A DNA stretch of 64,000 nt, from positions 1-64,000 of the forward strand of contig JAEWQO010000056.1 in NCBI GenBank assembly GCA_023460315.1, read 5' to 3'. Within the stretch, counting starts at the first letter, position 1. Each line of letters begins with the position of its first letter. This document shows, one piece after another, positions 46,350-55,805 of the stretch. A program made the translations under genes and the position numbers. Source of the DNA: Actinomycetes bacterium. Its GTDB lineage: Bacteria > Actinomycetota > Coriobacteriia > Coriobacteriales > Eggerthellaceae. The notes below the pieces were generated by a model, which worked only from the letters and a program-made list of their open reading frames with translations, was not told the DNA's origin and searched no databases.

Positions 46350-47528
46350 ATGGCCGCCAAAGACGCAATGGCGAACGAGAGGCACGACGCCTACCTGGGC
46401 CTCGACGTCGGCAAGGAGACGCATTGGGCCTATGCCGTCAATTCGATGGGAACCGTGCTTCTGAACAGGAGGGTCGCCAACACGGAAGCCGGTCTCGACG
46501 CCTTGATGGCGCAGTGCCCCGACGACACCCTCGTCGTCGTCGACCAGCGCCGCAACATCGGCGCGCTGGCGCTTCGAAAGGCGCGTGCCTCAGGCAAGCC
46601 GGTCGCCTATCTTCCCGGCAGCGCCGAGCACGACATCGCCAAGAGCCTCCCCGGCATCGCCAAGACCGACGAGCGTGACGCGCAGGTTATCGCCCGGGCG
46701 GCGCTCGGCATGCCCGAGGCGCTGCGGCCGGTGCCCGCCGACGATCCCGAACTCGAGGGCGCGCGCATAATGTCGGCCCAGGTCGCCCAGGTGCAGAAGG
46801 ATCGCACGGCATGCGCCAACGCGCTGCATTCGAGGCTGCTCGAGTCCTGCCCCTCCTTCGAGCTGGCCTGCGACATGACGGCCCCGTGGTGCGCCGGCAT
46901 GCTGGCCGAGCTCGGCGGGCCATGGAACATGCTCGACGCCGGGCGCGAGCGGTTCTGCGCGTGTTCCCGCAAGCATGGGGCGCGCCGTGAGGACCGCGAC
47001 GGGCTCTGGGAGGCGATCGGCGGCGAGAGGCCTTCGGCCCAGGCCGTGGCAGCCGAGGAGCGCTACGTGAGGCATTTCGCGTCGCGCATCGTCTCGGACA
47101 ACGAGGCCGAGGACGGGCTGGATGCCGCGATCGCCGAGGCTCTCTCGGGCAACTCCGACTACGCGAACCTCCAGACGATCCCCGGCATCGGGCCGAGGAC
47201 GGCTGCGCAGCTGGTCGTGACGGTGGACATCTCGAACTTCGGCAGCAACGACGAGCTCGCCAGCTACTGCGGGCTCGCGCCGGCGACGCAGCAGTCGGGA
47301 AAGTCCATCCACTACGAGAAGACCTCACGAGGAGGCAACAAGGCCTTGAAGAACCTGCTGATATTCTCCTGTAACTCGCTTTGCAGGTCGAACAGCCGCT
47401 ACGGCGATTATCTGAGAAGATGCCGCGCCAGGGGCATGGGATACAGGAGGGCCCTGAAGGCGACCGCCCGGAAGAGGATGAAGGTGATCTACGCCGTCTT
47501 GCGCGACGGGGTGCCGTACTCGGCCTAG
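46350..47528 (+). CDS. IS110-family transposase
   Basis: A 392-residue recombinase. The N-terminal DEDD RuvC-like domain begins YLGLDVGKETHWAYAV and includes TLVVVDQRRNIGALAL and IAKTDERDAQVIARAALG; the C-terminal transposase-20 domain has LQTIPGIGPRTAAQLV and the serine region YCGLAPATQQSGKSIHYEKT with RGGNKALKNLL. Start 46350 follows GAGAGGGT. All domains are present and unbroken, so the element is probably active. Confidence 0.93.
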   Translation: MAAKDAMANERHDAYLGLDVGKETHWAYAVNSMGTVLLNRRVANTEAGLDALMAQCPDDTLVVVDQRRNIGALALRKARASGKPVAYLPGSAEHDIAKSLPGIAKTDERDAQVIARAALGMPEALRPVPADDPELEGARIMSAQVAQVQKDRTACANALHSRLLESCPSFELACDMTAPWCAGMLAELGGPWNMLDAGRERFCACSRKHGARREDRDGLWEAIGGERPSAQAVAAEERYVRHFASRIVSDNEAEDGLDAAIAEALSGNSDYANLQTIPGIGPRTAAQLVVTVDISNFGSNDELASYCGLAPATQQSGKSIHYEKTSRGGNKALKNLLIFSCNSLCRSNSRYGDYLRRCRARGMGYRRALKATARKRMKVIYAVLRDGVPYSA

Positions 47529-47658
47529 CCGAGGCTCAAGCCGGAGGTTCGAGGCTCGCCGGTTCGCAAGGCGGCCGCAGTCCCGCGCGCCCCAAAGCCG
47601 TTCCACGACGGCCGAGACAATCACAAGGCCTACTTGACAAAACTATAGGAACACCCCC

Positions 47659-48735
47659 ATGACCGTACGCCTGCGTACCGTGCTTGGATCCATCCCCATC
47701 TATCGTCCAGGCGGCTGCCCTGAAGAGCAAGGAGAGGCAACGGCCCTCAAGCTCTCATCGAACGAAAGCCCTTGGGCCCCACCCCAGAGCGTTGTCGATG
47801 CGATAGCCCAAGCGGCCGGCAAACTCAATCGCTATCCCGATTTCTACAAGGTCGACCTGGTACAGGCGCTTGCCGCGCACTATGGGATACCCGACGAGCA
47901 GATAGCGGTCGACAACGGATCAGGCACGCTTTTGCAGGATGTCGTTCGCATCGTTGCCGACCAAGGGGACGAAGTCGTGTTCGGCACCCCCTCGTTTGCC
48001 GCCTACGAGATAGACGTTCTGCTGGCCGGGGCACAGCCGGTGAAAATACCCCTCGACGCGTCGTGGACCTACGACCTTGACGCCATCGCCGAGGCCATCG
48101 GACCGAAAACCCGTCTCGTCCTCCTCTGCAATCCCAACAATCCCACCGGCACGTTTTTGACGACCGAGAGCATCCGAGCCTTCATGCAACGAGTTCCCGA
48201 TGACGTCCTCGTCGTCGTCGACGAGGCGTATCACGAATTCGTCAATCTCGAACCACAGGAAGCATCGCTTGCGTTGCTGGAGGAATTCGACAACATCATG
48301 ATCCTCCGCACCTTCTCGAAAGCATTCGGCCTCGCAGGGATGCGCATCGGATATTGCTTTTCTGCCCCCGCAACCATCGACGCCATCAACAAGACGGTCG
48401 CTGAGTTTTCGGTTTCCATACCTGCCCAAGCAGCAGCCCGGACATGTCTCGAGCCGGAAACGCTCGCCATCGTCAATGAGCGCGTGGCAGAGATCGTCCG
48501 CAATCGGGAGATATTGCAGACCCTTTTGGCCGAGGCGGACATTCCCCATGTGCCCAGTCAGTCGAACTTCGTCATGCTGCCTCAAAATCCGGTTGAAGGA
48601 TTTGAGCTCCTGGCACGGGGAGGCGTGATCTGCCGGCCTTTTGACAGCCCCGAAGGCATTCGCATCACCGTAGGAAGCACCGAAGACATGCGTCGAGTAG
48701 CGAAAGCGATGGATTTGACATGGCCGCAGCTGTAA
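47659..48735 (+). CDS. HisC-like PLP aminotransferase
   Basis: A 358-residue class I/II aminotransferase similar to histidinol-phosphate aminotransferase. Substrate loop LKLSSNESPWAPP, the Asn motif LCNPNNPTGTF, VVVDEAYHEF and the PLP lysine RTFSKAFGLAGMRIGY are present. There are no other his genes here; the overlapping partner is a D-2-hydroxyacid dehydrogenase, so it may act on aromatic or other amino acids. The start lies 12 bases after the IS110 right end, so its original promoter was probably displaced. Confidence 0.88.
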   Translation: MTVRLRTVLGSIPIYRPGGCPEEQGEATALKLSSNESPWAPPQSVVDAIAQAAGKLNRYPDFYKVDLVQALAAHYGIPDEQIAVDNGSGTLLQDVVRIVADQGDEVVFGTPSFAAYEIDVLLAGAQPVKIPLDASWTYDLDAIAEAIGPKTRLVLLCNPNNPTGTFLTTESIRAFMQRVPDDVLVVVDEAYHEFVNLEPQEASLALLEEFDNIMILRTFSKAFGLAGMRIGYCFSAPATIDAINKTVAEFSVSIPAQAAARTCLEPETLAIVNERVAEIVRNREILQTLLAEADIPHVPSQSNFVMLPQNPVEGFELLARGGVICRPFDSPEGIRITVGSTEDMRRVAKAMDLTWPQL

Positions 48736-49700
48736 AGAAGGCGAAAATCGCCATCATAACCTCTCCCGAAGTGGGAAAGCCCGACGTCAGCCTCCTCCAG
48801 AACGCGGCTGACGTGGTCTTTTCGACCGACGTCGGCCTGACGGAGGCGCTCAAAGGCGCGGGGGCAGCCTTCCTCTGGGACGTCGGTCTTATAGACGAGG
48901 TGCGAGCCCATTGGTCACTGACCTCGGATTTGACGTGGGTTCATGCGGCCGTTGCCGGAGTCGACGCGTTCTGTTTCCCGGAAATGGTGAATTCCGATGT
49001 GGTGCTGACCAACGCGGGCGGCATTTACAACTACGCCATCGCCGAATACGTGACCGGCGCGGTGATCGCCCACGAGCGCAACTATCCGCGCCTGTATTTC
49101 CAGAAGAACCAATGAGACTGGAAGCCCTTCGTCAGCTCCAGCGCGCAAGGCAAAAACGCCCTCATCATAGGTCCCGGACGAATTGGACGCGCCTGCGCCC
49201 GCTCGCTCGCGACGCTCGGCATGAACGTGCGCGCCATTGGGAGGCACGCCGCAACCGACGATCCCGACTTCGAGCGCATCGATCCCGTTGACGAGATCGA
49301 GGATCATGTCGGCTGGGCGCATCATCTGATCATCGCTGCGCCATTGACGCCGGAAACGCACCATCTCTTCAACGCAGAGCTATTCAAGCATTGCCGGCCC
49401 TCGGTCCACTTGGTGAACGTGGGCCGCGGACCCATCGTCAACACGACCGACCTCATCTACGCCCTGCAGCAGAGCCAGGTGGGAGCCGCCAGCCTTGACG
49501 TCTTCGAAACCGAGCCGCTGAGTCCCCTGAATCCGCTATGGAAGATGTCATCGGTCATGATCACGCCCCATATCGCAGGGGAAATCAACGGATTCGAGGA
49601 TGCCCTCATCAAGCAGTTTGTCGACAACGCCGTGCGCTGGCTGAAGGGACAGAAGCTCGAGTGGGTCGTCGACAAGCGCAAGGGCTATGCGGCTCGCTGA
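48720..49700 (+). pseudogene. D-2-hydroxyacid dehydrogenase interrupted by an in-frame TGA
   Basis: The frame runs from ATG 48720 (overlapping the aminotransferase by 16 bases) to 49700 with a single stop, TGA at 49113-49115, after YFQKNQ. Beyond it the same frame continues DWKPFVSSSAQGKNALIIGP, the NAD motif GPGRIGRACARSLA, VNVGRGPIVN, FETEPL and TPHIAGE, a full catalytic set. The family normally has an Arg or similar at that point, so CGA to TGA is the simplest cause. It would be about 326 residues, making 2-hydroxyacids from the aminotransferase product. Confidence 0.8.
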
Positions 49701-49898
49701 GACAGCATCTGCCGTCGGCAGGCAAGGACGAACACGTCCACAAGCTCGATCGAAATCGAAGCGCGCCAGACCGACCTACCCGGATCGGCAGCGGTAGCCA
49801 GTTTTGTGTGACTTTTCAACAATCGGCTCACGAAACAAGAGAAACGCCCCTGGTCGTGAATCTTCCGAGAGCCTCCCTCTCGAAAAAACTGCCCATTT

Positions 49899-49933
49899 CT
49901 CGCGACCCCCGCCAATCCGGCAGGGGTCGCGAG
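49899..49933. terminator. Strong hairpin downstream of the dehydrogenase
   Basis: CTCGCGACCCC pairs with GGGGTCGCGAG around CGCCAATCCGGCA. On the minus strand a T6 run follows a few bases on; on the plus strand no T-run is present. It lies 200 bases after the dehydrogenase. The rest of the gap 49701-50172 holds no supported gene. Confidence 0.5.
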
Positions 49934-50172
49934 CCTGCGGCAACCGTCCGTCACGCGTCCCTGAAGCCTTCATGGGTCTAGCAGCGGGCAGCCATGCCCC
50001 AAGGAGCAACGCGCAACGCTCCCTTTTGCAGAAAAGCGTTGTAAATACAACAGCAAATCATAGCTGCAACTTCTAGAATTCGGGTTGGACGGGCAGGCGG
50101 CTTGGAGATGCCCTTGTCGTATGCCCGTCAATTACAGCAACCGAAAGGATCCATCGCAAGGGGCGAGCAAAC

Positions 50173-50685
50173 ATGGCACGAGCACGTTCGCAAAATCCCG
50201 GCAGCACGAAATTCTTCGCGCTCATCCTGATCAGCCTAACCGTTGTCTGTCTCGTCATAATGGCCGCATGCGCCAGCGGATCAACCTCCCCATCAGACAC
50301 GGCACAGACCGATGAGGGCGCCGTCTCTGCATCGCGCTCGCCACAAGCTTCAAAGCCTGCCGGGGACTCTGCATTGCCGGCCCTCGAAGGCGAATACGCT
50401 TATGTGATGGCAACGGTCGTCGCAAAGGACGCAGACGCCGACAGCATCACGGTCACGGCTCTGCCCTGGGAAACCGAAGCTCCCTTCAGGAAAAGCACGG
50501 TAGGCGAAGGCCAGACGGGTGCGGTGCTTTGCTCGGAGCTGCCCTTTTTCCCGGGCGGCATCCAGATAGGGACGGTCGTGGTCGTGTCGTGCCTCGGCTC
50601 AGATGCAGACGCCTTTCCCGTCACCGCCTATTCCATCGAGAAGCTATCCTGGTTTGAGCAACGCGTCGACCGGGCAAGCGCATGA
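50173..50685 (+). CDS. Hypothetical lipoprotein
   Basis: A 170-residue exported protein. A basic N-terminus and hydrophobic segment (about residues 14-32) end in a lipobox-like VIMAAC, so it is probably lipid-anchored. A Ser/Ala-rich linker follows, then a small beta-rich domain (YAYVMATVVAKDADADSITV, GIQIGTVVVVSCLGSD). No family is recognised. It is alone; the 343 bases after it (50686-51028) hold no supported gene. Confidence 0.7.
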   Translation: MARARSQNPGSTKFFALILISLTVVCLVIMAACASGSTSPSDTAQTDEGAVSASRSPQASKPAGDSALPALEGEYAYVMATVVAKDADADSITVTALPWETEAPFRKSTVGEGQTGAVLCSELPFFPGGIQIGTVVVVSCLGSDADAFPVTAYSIEKLSWFEQRVDRASA

Positions 50686-51028
50686 CAGCAGACGGGAAAC
50701 CCCTGTTCAAAGCATAACCTCAAAACACGGTTACCCCCTGATGAGACGGGGAGCAAGATGGGTTCCTCGCATGCCCTGAGTCAAAGGGACGACAATCTCG
50801 ACATCGTTTCAAACAGGTCGAGCCGACGCCACCTGACGTCATGGCAAGATCGCCACTTCCCAGAATCAGCATGTTGACGCAGTACGGGCACGCGGGAGGC
50901 CACGCAGCCGCATCCGCGCAATGAAAGGCCCGGCACTCCCCTTATGCCCTCCTATGGTAACCTTATTCCGCGATGAGGGGTTCGTTGGAAGCAGCCGCCT
51001 GAAGACATGCAACAGAAAGGCGAACGGA

Positions 51029-51913
51029 ATGGACGCAGACCGGAACACTCGGCAGACGACAAGGGTGGCTGTCGAGAAGAGCCTCGACACCGGAAGCGGG
51101 ACGATTCGCTATTGGACGGAACGGCCTGATTCGGAGAATGCGCCTTGGATTGTATTCTTGCCGGGACTCACCGCCGACCATCGTCTGTTCGACGACCAGA
51201 TACAATACTTCGGCGCGGGGATGAACTGCCTCGTCTGGGATCCCCCCGCACATGGCGCCTCACGCCCTTTTCCCCTCGATTTCACAATGGACGACCTGGC
51301 AAAGACGCTCCGAGAAATTCTGAGCGTCGAAGGAATCACGCAACCTGTTCTGGTGGGACAGTCGATGGGCGGCTATGTGGCACAAGCGTACATGGACCTC
51401 TACCCAGGCTCCCTTGCAGGCTTTGTCTCGATAGATTCAGCGCCTCTCAAACGTCGGTACATGAAGCGGTGGGAAATAGCAGCCCTGCGCCACACCCGGC
51501 TCATGTATCTGAGCATCCCGTGGAAGCTCCTGGTGTCATGGGGCTCCAAGGGAACGTCTGAAACGAAGCGGGGACGCGCGCTCATGACCGAGATGATGAA
51601 CTCCTACCACAAGCGGGAATACTGCAACCTTGCGGCGCATGGCTATCGCATTCTCGCCGATGCCGTTGCGGCCGACCGCCCCTACGACATTGACTGCCCC
51701 GCCCTGCTACTCTGCGGGGAATACGATGCCTCCGGATCGGCGAAGGACTACAACAAACGATGGACCGCAGGTGAGGGCATCCCCCTCGTCTGGGTCGAAG
51801 GTGCCGGCCACAACTCCAACGTCGATGCGCCCGATTTCGTGAACCGCACCATTGAGGAGTTTCTGTCAAAGCTCGGCCACGGCCGCGACGAAGCGCTGGC
51901 AAACAGCCTCTAA
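51029..51913 (+). CDS. Alpha/beta hydrolase
   Basis: A 294-residue hydrolase of the alpha/beta fold. The nucleophile elbow is VGQSMGGYVAQAY, the acid is in LLCGEYDASGSAKDYN and the histidine in WVEGAGHNSNVD. An oxyanion-type motif lies in WIVFLPGLTADHRLF. ATG 51029 follows AAGG; the frame starts 36 codons earlier without family similarity. It converges on and overlaps the end of the EamA gene. Substrate unknown. Confidence 0.9.
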   Translation: MDADRNTRQTTRVAVEKSLDTGSGTIRYWTERPDSENAPWIVFLPGLTADHRLFDDQIQYFGAGMNCLVWDPPAHGASRPFPLDFTMDDLAKTLREILSVEGITQPVLVGQSMGGYVAQAYMDLYPGSLAGFVSIDSAPLKRRYMKRWEIAALRHTRLMYLSIPWKLLVSWGSKGTSETKRGRALMTEMMNSYHKREYCNLAAHGYRILADAVAADRPYDIDCPALLLCGEYDASGSAKDYNKRWTAGEGIPLVWVEGAGHNSNVDAPDFVNRTIEEFLSKLGHGRDEALANSL

Positions 51914-52875
51914 CGAACAGCGGAGAAAGCGACGGACAAGCGCACACGAACGCAGCGCACGACGTCCCGAAGCCCCATCGAGGCAATCCTCATGCCCAGA
52001 AGCGCCTCGGACGCAAGGATGACAGCGACGCCCGCCAAGGCCACAACGTTTGCCTCCTCCCCAAAAAAGGCGATGCCGAGCACGACCGCAACGACAATCT
52101 CGACGGATGCGATGACCGGCACGCTGGCAACATTCGAAACAAGCTGGAGCCCCCGGTAATAGAGAAGGTACGCGAGAGCCGTCGGAACGAGGGCAAGGAA
52201 AAACCCGATGGCCAACACCGAGGGATCATGCACTGCAGGCTGCTCCCAGGGACGCGTGACAGGGATAAGAAACAATGCCGCGAACAGGTAGCTGTAGGTG
52301 CTGACCACAAAAGGATCACAGCGATTTGCGGCAAGACGGCCGATGACGGCGGTCATCGCGTAGCAAAAGCCCGCCACGATGCCGCACGCTAATCCGGCGA
52401 CCGGCAACATCGACACATCAAAGCGCAGCCCCGTCGAGGCCATCACGCATCCTCCCACGTTCAAGGCAAGCACGAGCACCTTGCCGCCAGGAAGCCTTTC
52501 CCCAAAGATGACGAGGCACGCAAGAGCCGTGAACACGGGAGCTATATTGGTCAGGGCGACGCTCGTCCCCACCCCCGCAAGGTTGACCGACCAGCAATAC
52601 GCGACATTGTAGAGACCCTGGCAAAGAATGCCGAGGGCCGCACATACCACGATCGTTTTCCTATCGACCCTGAGCGCCTTAAGGCCGCCCCTGAGCACCG
52701 TGAGGACGATGAGGATCAAGAACGCAAAGGACACCCTCAAAAAGCTCGTGAGTTCGGCGGAAGCGCCCAAGCCGTCCATGATGCGAACGAGCGGGCCTAT
52801 CGTGCCCCAGATCACGCCCCCTGCAAAGATGAGGGCGACTCCCTTCGAATCCCCCTTCAGCCGAACCGTCTCCAT
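51910..52875 (-). CDS. EamA family (DMT) transporter
   Basis: A 321-residue membrane protein with ten predicted segments in two EamA repeats (first GVIWGTIGPLVRI, second VAGFCYAMTAVIGRLAANRC). It belongs to the drug/metabolite transporter superfamily; substrates may be amino acids or metabolites. It is divergent from a LysR gene 113 bases away, the usual regulator-transporter pairing, so the LysR protein probably controls it. Confidence 0.92.
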   Translation of the reverse strand: METVRLKGDSKGVALIFAGGVIWGTIGPLVRIMDGLGASAELTSFLRVSFAFLILIVLTVLRGGLKALRVDRKTIVVCAALGILCQGLYNVAYCWSVNLAGVGTSVALTNIAPVFTALACLVIFGERLPGGKVLVLALNVGGCVMASTGLRFDVSMLPVAGLACGIVAGFCYAMTAVIGRLAANRCDPFVVSTYSYLFAALFLIPVTRPWEQPAVHDPSVLAIGFFLALVPTALAYLLYYRGLQLVSNVASVPVIASVEIVVAVVLGIAFFGEEANVVALAGVAVILASEALLGMRIASMGLRDVVRCVRVRLSVAFSAVR

Positions 52876-52988
52876 GTCAAGCGACCTCTCCCTGTTTTCT
52901 TGGGAAAAGGTTAGGGTTGAGGACGTTCCAGCGGAAGAGAGACCCTAGAATACCCGTATAAGTCTTTCTAATACTTTGAGGAACGCCA

Positions 52989-53855
52989 ATGGATTCAAGA
53001 AAACTCGAGATGTTCCTGACGACGATACGGACAGGAAGCTTCAGCAAGGCGGCCGCCGAGCTCTGCTGCACGCAATCGGCCGTGACGCAGGCCATGAACA
53101 GCCTCGAGGGAGAGCTCGGCTGCAAGGTGCTCGAGCGCGACCACCGCGGCGTGAGGCTCACGACCGCCGGCGAGGAGCTCTACCCTGACATCGTCAGCGC
53201 GGAAATGAACATGAGACAGCTTGCGGACCACGCCGCCCAAATCGCCGGAGCCCGCACGCTCCCCTTGCGGATCGGCGTGTTCTCAAGCATTTCGACAACC
53301 TGGCTGCCGCCCCTGCTGCGCGCCTACAAACTCCTCCGCCCCGAAGTCTTCTTTGACATACGGGTGGGCACGGACAGCATCGTCCAATGGCTGTCCCACG
53401 GGGAAATAGACGTGGCGCTCGGCGACGATGCCCGATGCCGGGCATTCCACTTCAGGCCCCTGCAGGATGATCCCTATTGCGCGGTGCTCCCGGAGGGGAC
53501 CGTGGACAAGGAGCGAAAGCGAATAGCCCAGGACGAGCTGGCCCAACTCCCCTTTCTGATGGCTCCGATGAACGCCCTCGACCGGCACCTCTCCGTGATT
53601 CCCCACAACAGGACGAATGTGAACTGCGACGATGATTCGACGCTCCTGTCCATGATCGAACAAGGACTGGGTGCTACCGTGATGCCGGCGCTGTGCCTCA
53701 CCGGCAGGCAGGCGCGCGTCCACGTGCTCGAGCTGGAGCCGGCCGCCAAACGCGTTCTCGGCGTCGCGTTGCCGAAGGCACCGACCCGGGCAGCTTCGCT
53801 GTTCGCCTCGTTTCTGGTCGATGAGTTTTCATATCGGAGCTCGATTGCCAATTGA
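52989..53855 (+). CDS. LysR family regulator
   Basis: A 288-residue regulator. The HTH is FLTTIRTGSFSKAAAELCCT followed by QSAVTQAMNSLEGELGCKVL, and the co-inducer domain follows from about residue 90 (TLPLRIGVFSSISTTWLPPL). GAGGAACGCC precedes the ATG. It is divergent from the EamA gene and likely binds the 113-base intergenic region. Confidence 0.93.
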   Translation: MDSRKLEMFLTTIRTGSFSKAAAELCCTQSAVTQAMNSLEGELGCKVLERDHRGVRLTTAGEELYPDIVSAEMNMRQLADHAAQIAGARTLPLRIGVFSSISTTWLPPLLRAYKLLRPEVFFDIRVGTDSIVQWLSHGEIDVALGDDARCRAFHFRPLQDDPYCAVLPEGTVDKERKRIAQDELAQLPFLMAPMNALDRHLSVIPHNRTNVNCDDDSTLLSMIEQGLGATVMPALCLTGRQARVHVLELEPAAKRVLGVALPKAPTRAASLFASFLVDEFSYRSSIAN

Positions 53856-53889
53856 ACAGGCGTGGTCCCCCTCACAAATTAGGCGGGAC

Positions 53890-54483
53890 TCACCCAGCCG
53901 TTCTCTCAATCAGAGAGAACGGCACAACAGGGCTCACGGACTCATCGTGCTCCCCTATCAGTCTCTCCATCCACGCCACGTCATACCATCGTCCAAACTT
54001 GTATCCACAACGCTCGAATCTGCCAACCATACGATAGCCAAGGCATTCGTGGAAGCCGATGCTGCCGTCCGGCAGCTGAGGATCGTCGCCCCGCGGACAG
54101 GCAATGCAAGCGCACATGTTCAGGACTCCCTGCTTTCTCAGAGATTGCTCAAGGGCTTCGTGAAGCTGCCGTCCAATTCCTGCGCCTCGGCAATCCCGCC
54201 TAACGTAGATGGACGTCTCGACGGCCCAGTCGTAGGCAGGCCTGTCGTGAAAACGGGCCGCATACGCATACCCTACGAGTTCGCCGTTTCTCTCGGCGAC
54301 CAAGAAGGGATATCGATCCAAGGTGAGCAGGATCCTGTTTTCAAATTCCTCGACGGAAGGCACCTCGTACTCGAAGGTTATTGCAGTCCCTTCGACATAG
54401 GGCGCGTAGATGTCCCGCACCTGCCCCGCATCGCAGGATCCGGCTATCCGTATGTCCAAACCAGCTCTCCCTTGCTCTTTCAT
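53890..54483 (-). CDS. GNAT acetyltransferase, phosphinothricin-acetyltransferase-like
   Basis: A 197-residue acetyltransferase. IRIAGSCDAGQVRDIYAPYV, TFEYEVPSVEEFENRI, VETSIYVRRDCRGAGIGRQL (acetyl-CoA loop) and GFHECLGYRMVGRFERCGYK are the blocks of the Pat/MddA group, which acetylates phosphinothricin or methionine sulfoximine-type amines. The exact substrate is inferred from family only. It stands between the LysR and LigD-polymerase genes. Confidence 0.9.
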   Translation of the reverse strand: MKEQGRAGLDIRIAGSCDAGQVRDIYAPYVEGTAITFEYEVPSVEEFENRILLTLDRYPFLVAERNGELVGYAYAARFHDRPAYDWAVETSIYVRRDCRGAGIGRQLHEALEQSLRKQGVLNMCACIACPRGDDPQLPDGSIGFHECLGYRMVGRFERCGYKFGRWYDVAWMERLIGEHDESVSPVVPFSLIERTAG

Positions 54484-54648
54484 GAAACGTCAACGGGACC
54501 AAAATTCCGCATCTCCAAAACCGAGGACACCCCACGCGCCCTGGTTCTTGCTTTCGATCCCTGCAAGAAAACGAATCCCACCATGGTACCCAACGGGCCG
54601 TCAAAAGGCGAGCCGAGGCAGCAGCCCCCTCGCCGCAACCTTCACCCG

Positions 54649-55638
54649 TCAGGAGGCCGTCGCGTGTTCAGCAGCACGCAGCACGTCTTCGCCGACAGCG
54701 TTGTCAAAGAAATCATGCCAGGGGTCACTATGGGCCGCCACGCGCGCCGACACGACCGCCGGCGTGAAATCACTGGTGACGAGCGTTTCCGTCAGCTCGT
54801 CCCAATCCAACGGGACCGCACAGGAGGGTCCCGGACGATTGCGTGTCGAATAGGGAGCCACGGCGCTCGCCCCTTGAGAATTGCGCAGATAGTCAATGAA
54901 AACGCGCCCCTCCCGAGCGCTTTTGGCCATTTTGCTGGTGAACCTGTCTGGATGCTCTTCGGCGATGCCTTCGGCAAAATGGCGAGCCAAAGCATGGACG
55001 CGCGAGAACTCCCAGACCGGATCCACCGGAATCACAACGTGAAACCCCTTTCCCCCCGTGGACTTGAGATAGGGAGTAAACCCCAGATGGTCGCACCTGT
55101 CGGCAATGAGCAACGTGGCCAAGCGAAGTTGGGTCCCCGTCACGCCAGGTCCGGGGTCGAGGTCGAACACGATCTGATCAGGACACGCGAGCGCATCTGC
55201 CCGGGAAAGCCACGCATGGACCTCGACAGCGCCGATCTGCGCAAGCGCCACAAGACCCTCGCCCGAATCGACCATGAGCCATTCCTCTTCCTTGCCGTCG
55301 TCGAGGACCTGCTTGTGAACCTGTATGGCATGCGGTATTCCAAAACCAGGATGCCGCTGATAGAAACAGTCTGACGTCTCCCCCTCAGGACACCGCACAA
55401 GGGTGAGTGGACGTTCTCGCACAAACGGGAGCATGGCATCCGCAACCTGGGAATAATAGGCGGCAAGATCTCCTTTCGTGAATGACGAGGCTGGAAAAAG
55501 AGGCTTCTGGGGATTGGTCAAGGACATGCCCTCCCGTTTCACCCGGCCAGTCTCTTCCCGCTCGCTTGATTTCGCGCGATCGTTTGGTTTCGACAGGCGC
55601 GTCACCTGATGCTTCTCTTTGGACTCGTCACGCATCAT
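54649..55638 (-). CDS. LigD-type primase-polymerase domain protein
   Basis: A 329-residue protein equal to the polymerase domain of bacterial NHEJ ligase D (AEP superfamily). The catalytic acidic pair is in VFDLDPGPGV, and KSTGGKGFHVVIPVD and RVFIDYLRNSQGASAVAPYS are the nucleotide-binding blocks. It starts around MSLTNPQKPLFP after a charged leader; ATG 55638 has an AAAGGTGG site. Ligase, nuclease and Ku partners are not in this window, so it is either part of a split system or a solo repair polymerase. Confidence 0.88.
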   Translation of the reverse strand: MMRDESKEKHQVTRLSKPNDRAKSSEREETGRVKREGMSLTNPQKPLFPASSFTKGDLAAYYSQVADAMLPFVRERPLTLVRCPEGETSDCFYQRHPGFGIPHAIQVHKQVLDDGKEEEWLMVDSGEGLVALAQIGAVEVHAWLSRADALACPDQIVFDLDPGPGVTGTQLRLATLLIADRCDHLGFTPYLKSTGGKGFHVVIPVDPVWEFSRVHALARHFAEGIAEEHPDRFTSKMAKSAREGRVFIDYLRNSQGASAVAPYSTRNRPGPSCAVPLDWDELTETLVTSDFTPAVVSARVAAHSDPWHDFFDNAVGEDVLRAAEHATAS

Positions 55639-55805
55639 CGCGCTCGACCACCTTTCGCCATCACGGAGCATCCACCGTCTTCCAGCAAAGCCACGGAAAA
55701 TCGGTGTATGCGCAGCGTACCTCGCACACAACCGTCCGAAACGGTTGTTGACGAGTGGTTGTCGATCCGTTGAAGCCCTTCCTTGCCGAACAAGTACGCT
55801 AGGGA

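Larger units (their letters stand above)
46050..47646 (+). mobile_element. IS110-family insertion sequence, apparently intact
   Basis: The left boundary is where the SDR frame loses homology (about 46050); the right boundary is the end of CTTGACAAAACTAT at 47646, a 14-mer also found at 19724. The element has a 300-base non-coding left part, a 392-codon transposase and a 118-base right part, the layout of the IS110 group. No target duplication or long terminal inverted repeat is visible, as expected. The right end holds TTGACA, a -35 box that can form a junction promoter after circularisation. Confidence 0.7.

Noticed and set aside
49113..49115. TGA as a selenocysteine codon
   Set aside because: The position is not catalytic in this family and the weak downstream stem CTGGA/TCCAG does not have the spacing or loop expected of a bacterial SECIS.
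53821..55374. 517-codon plus-strand frame
   Set aside because: Antisense to the acetyltransferase and LigD-polymerase genes, both of which carry catalytic motifs.
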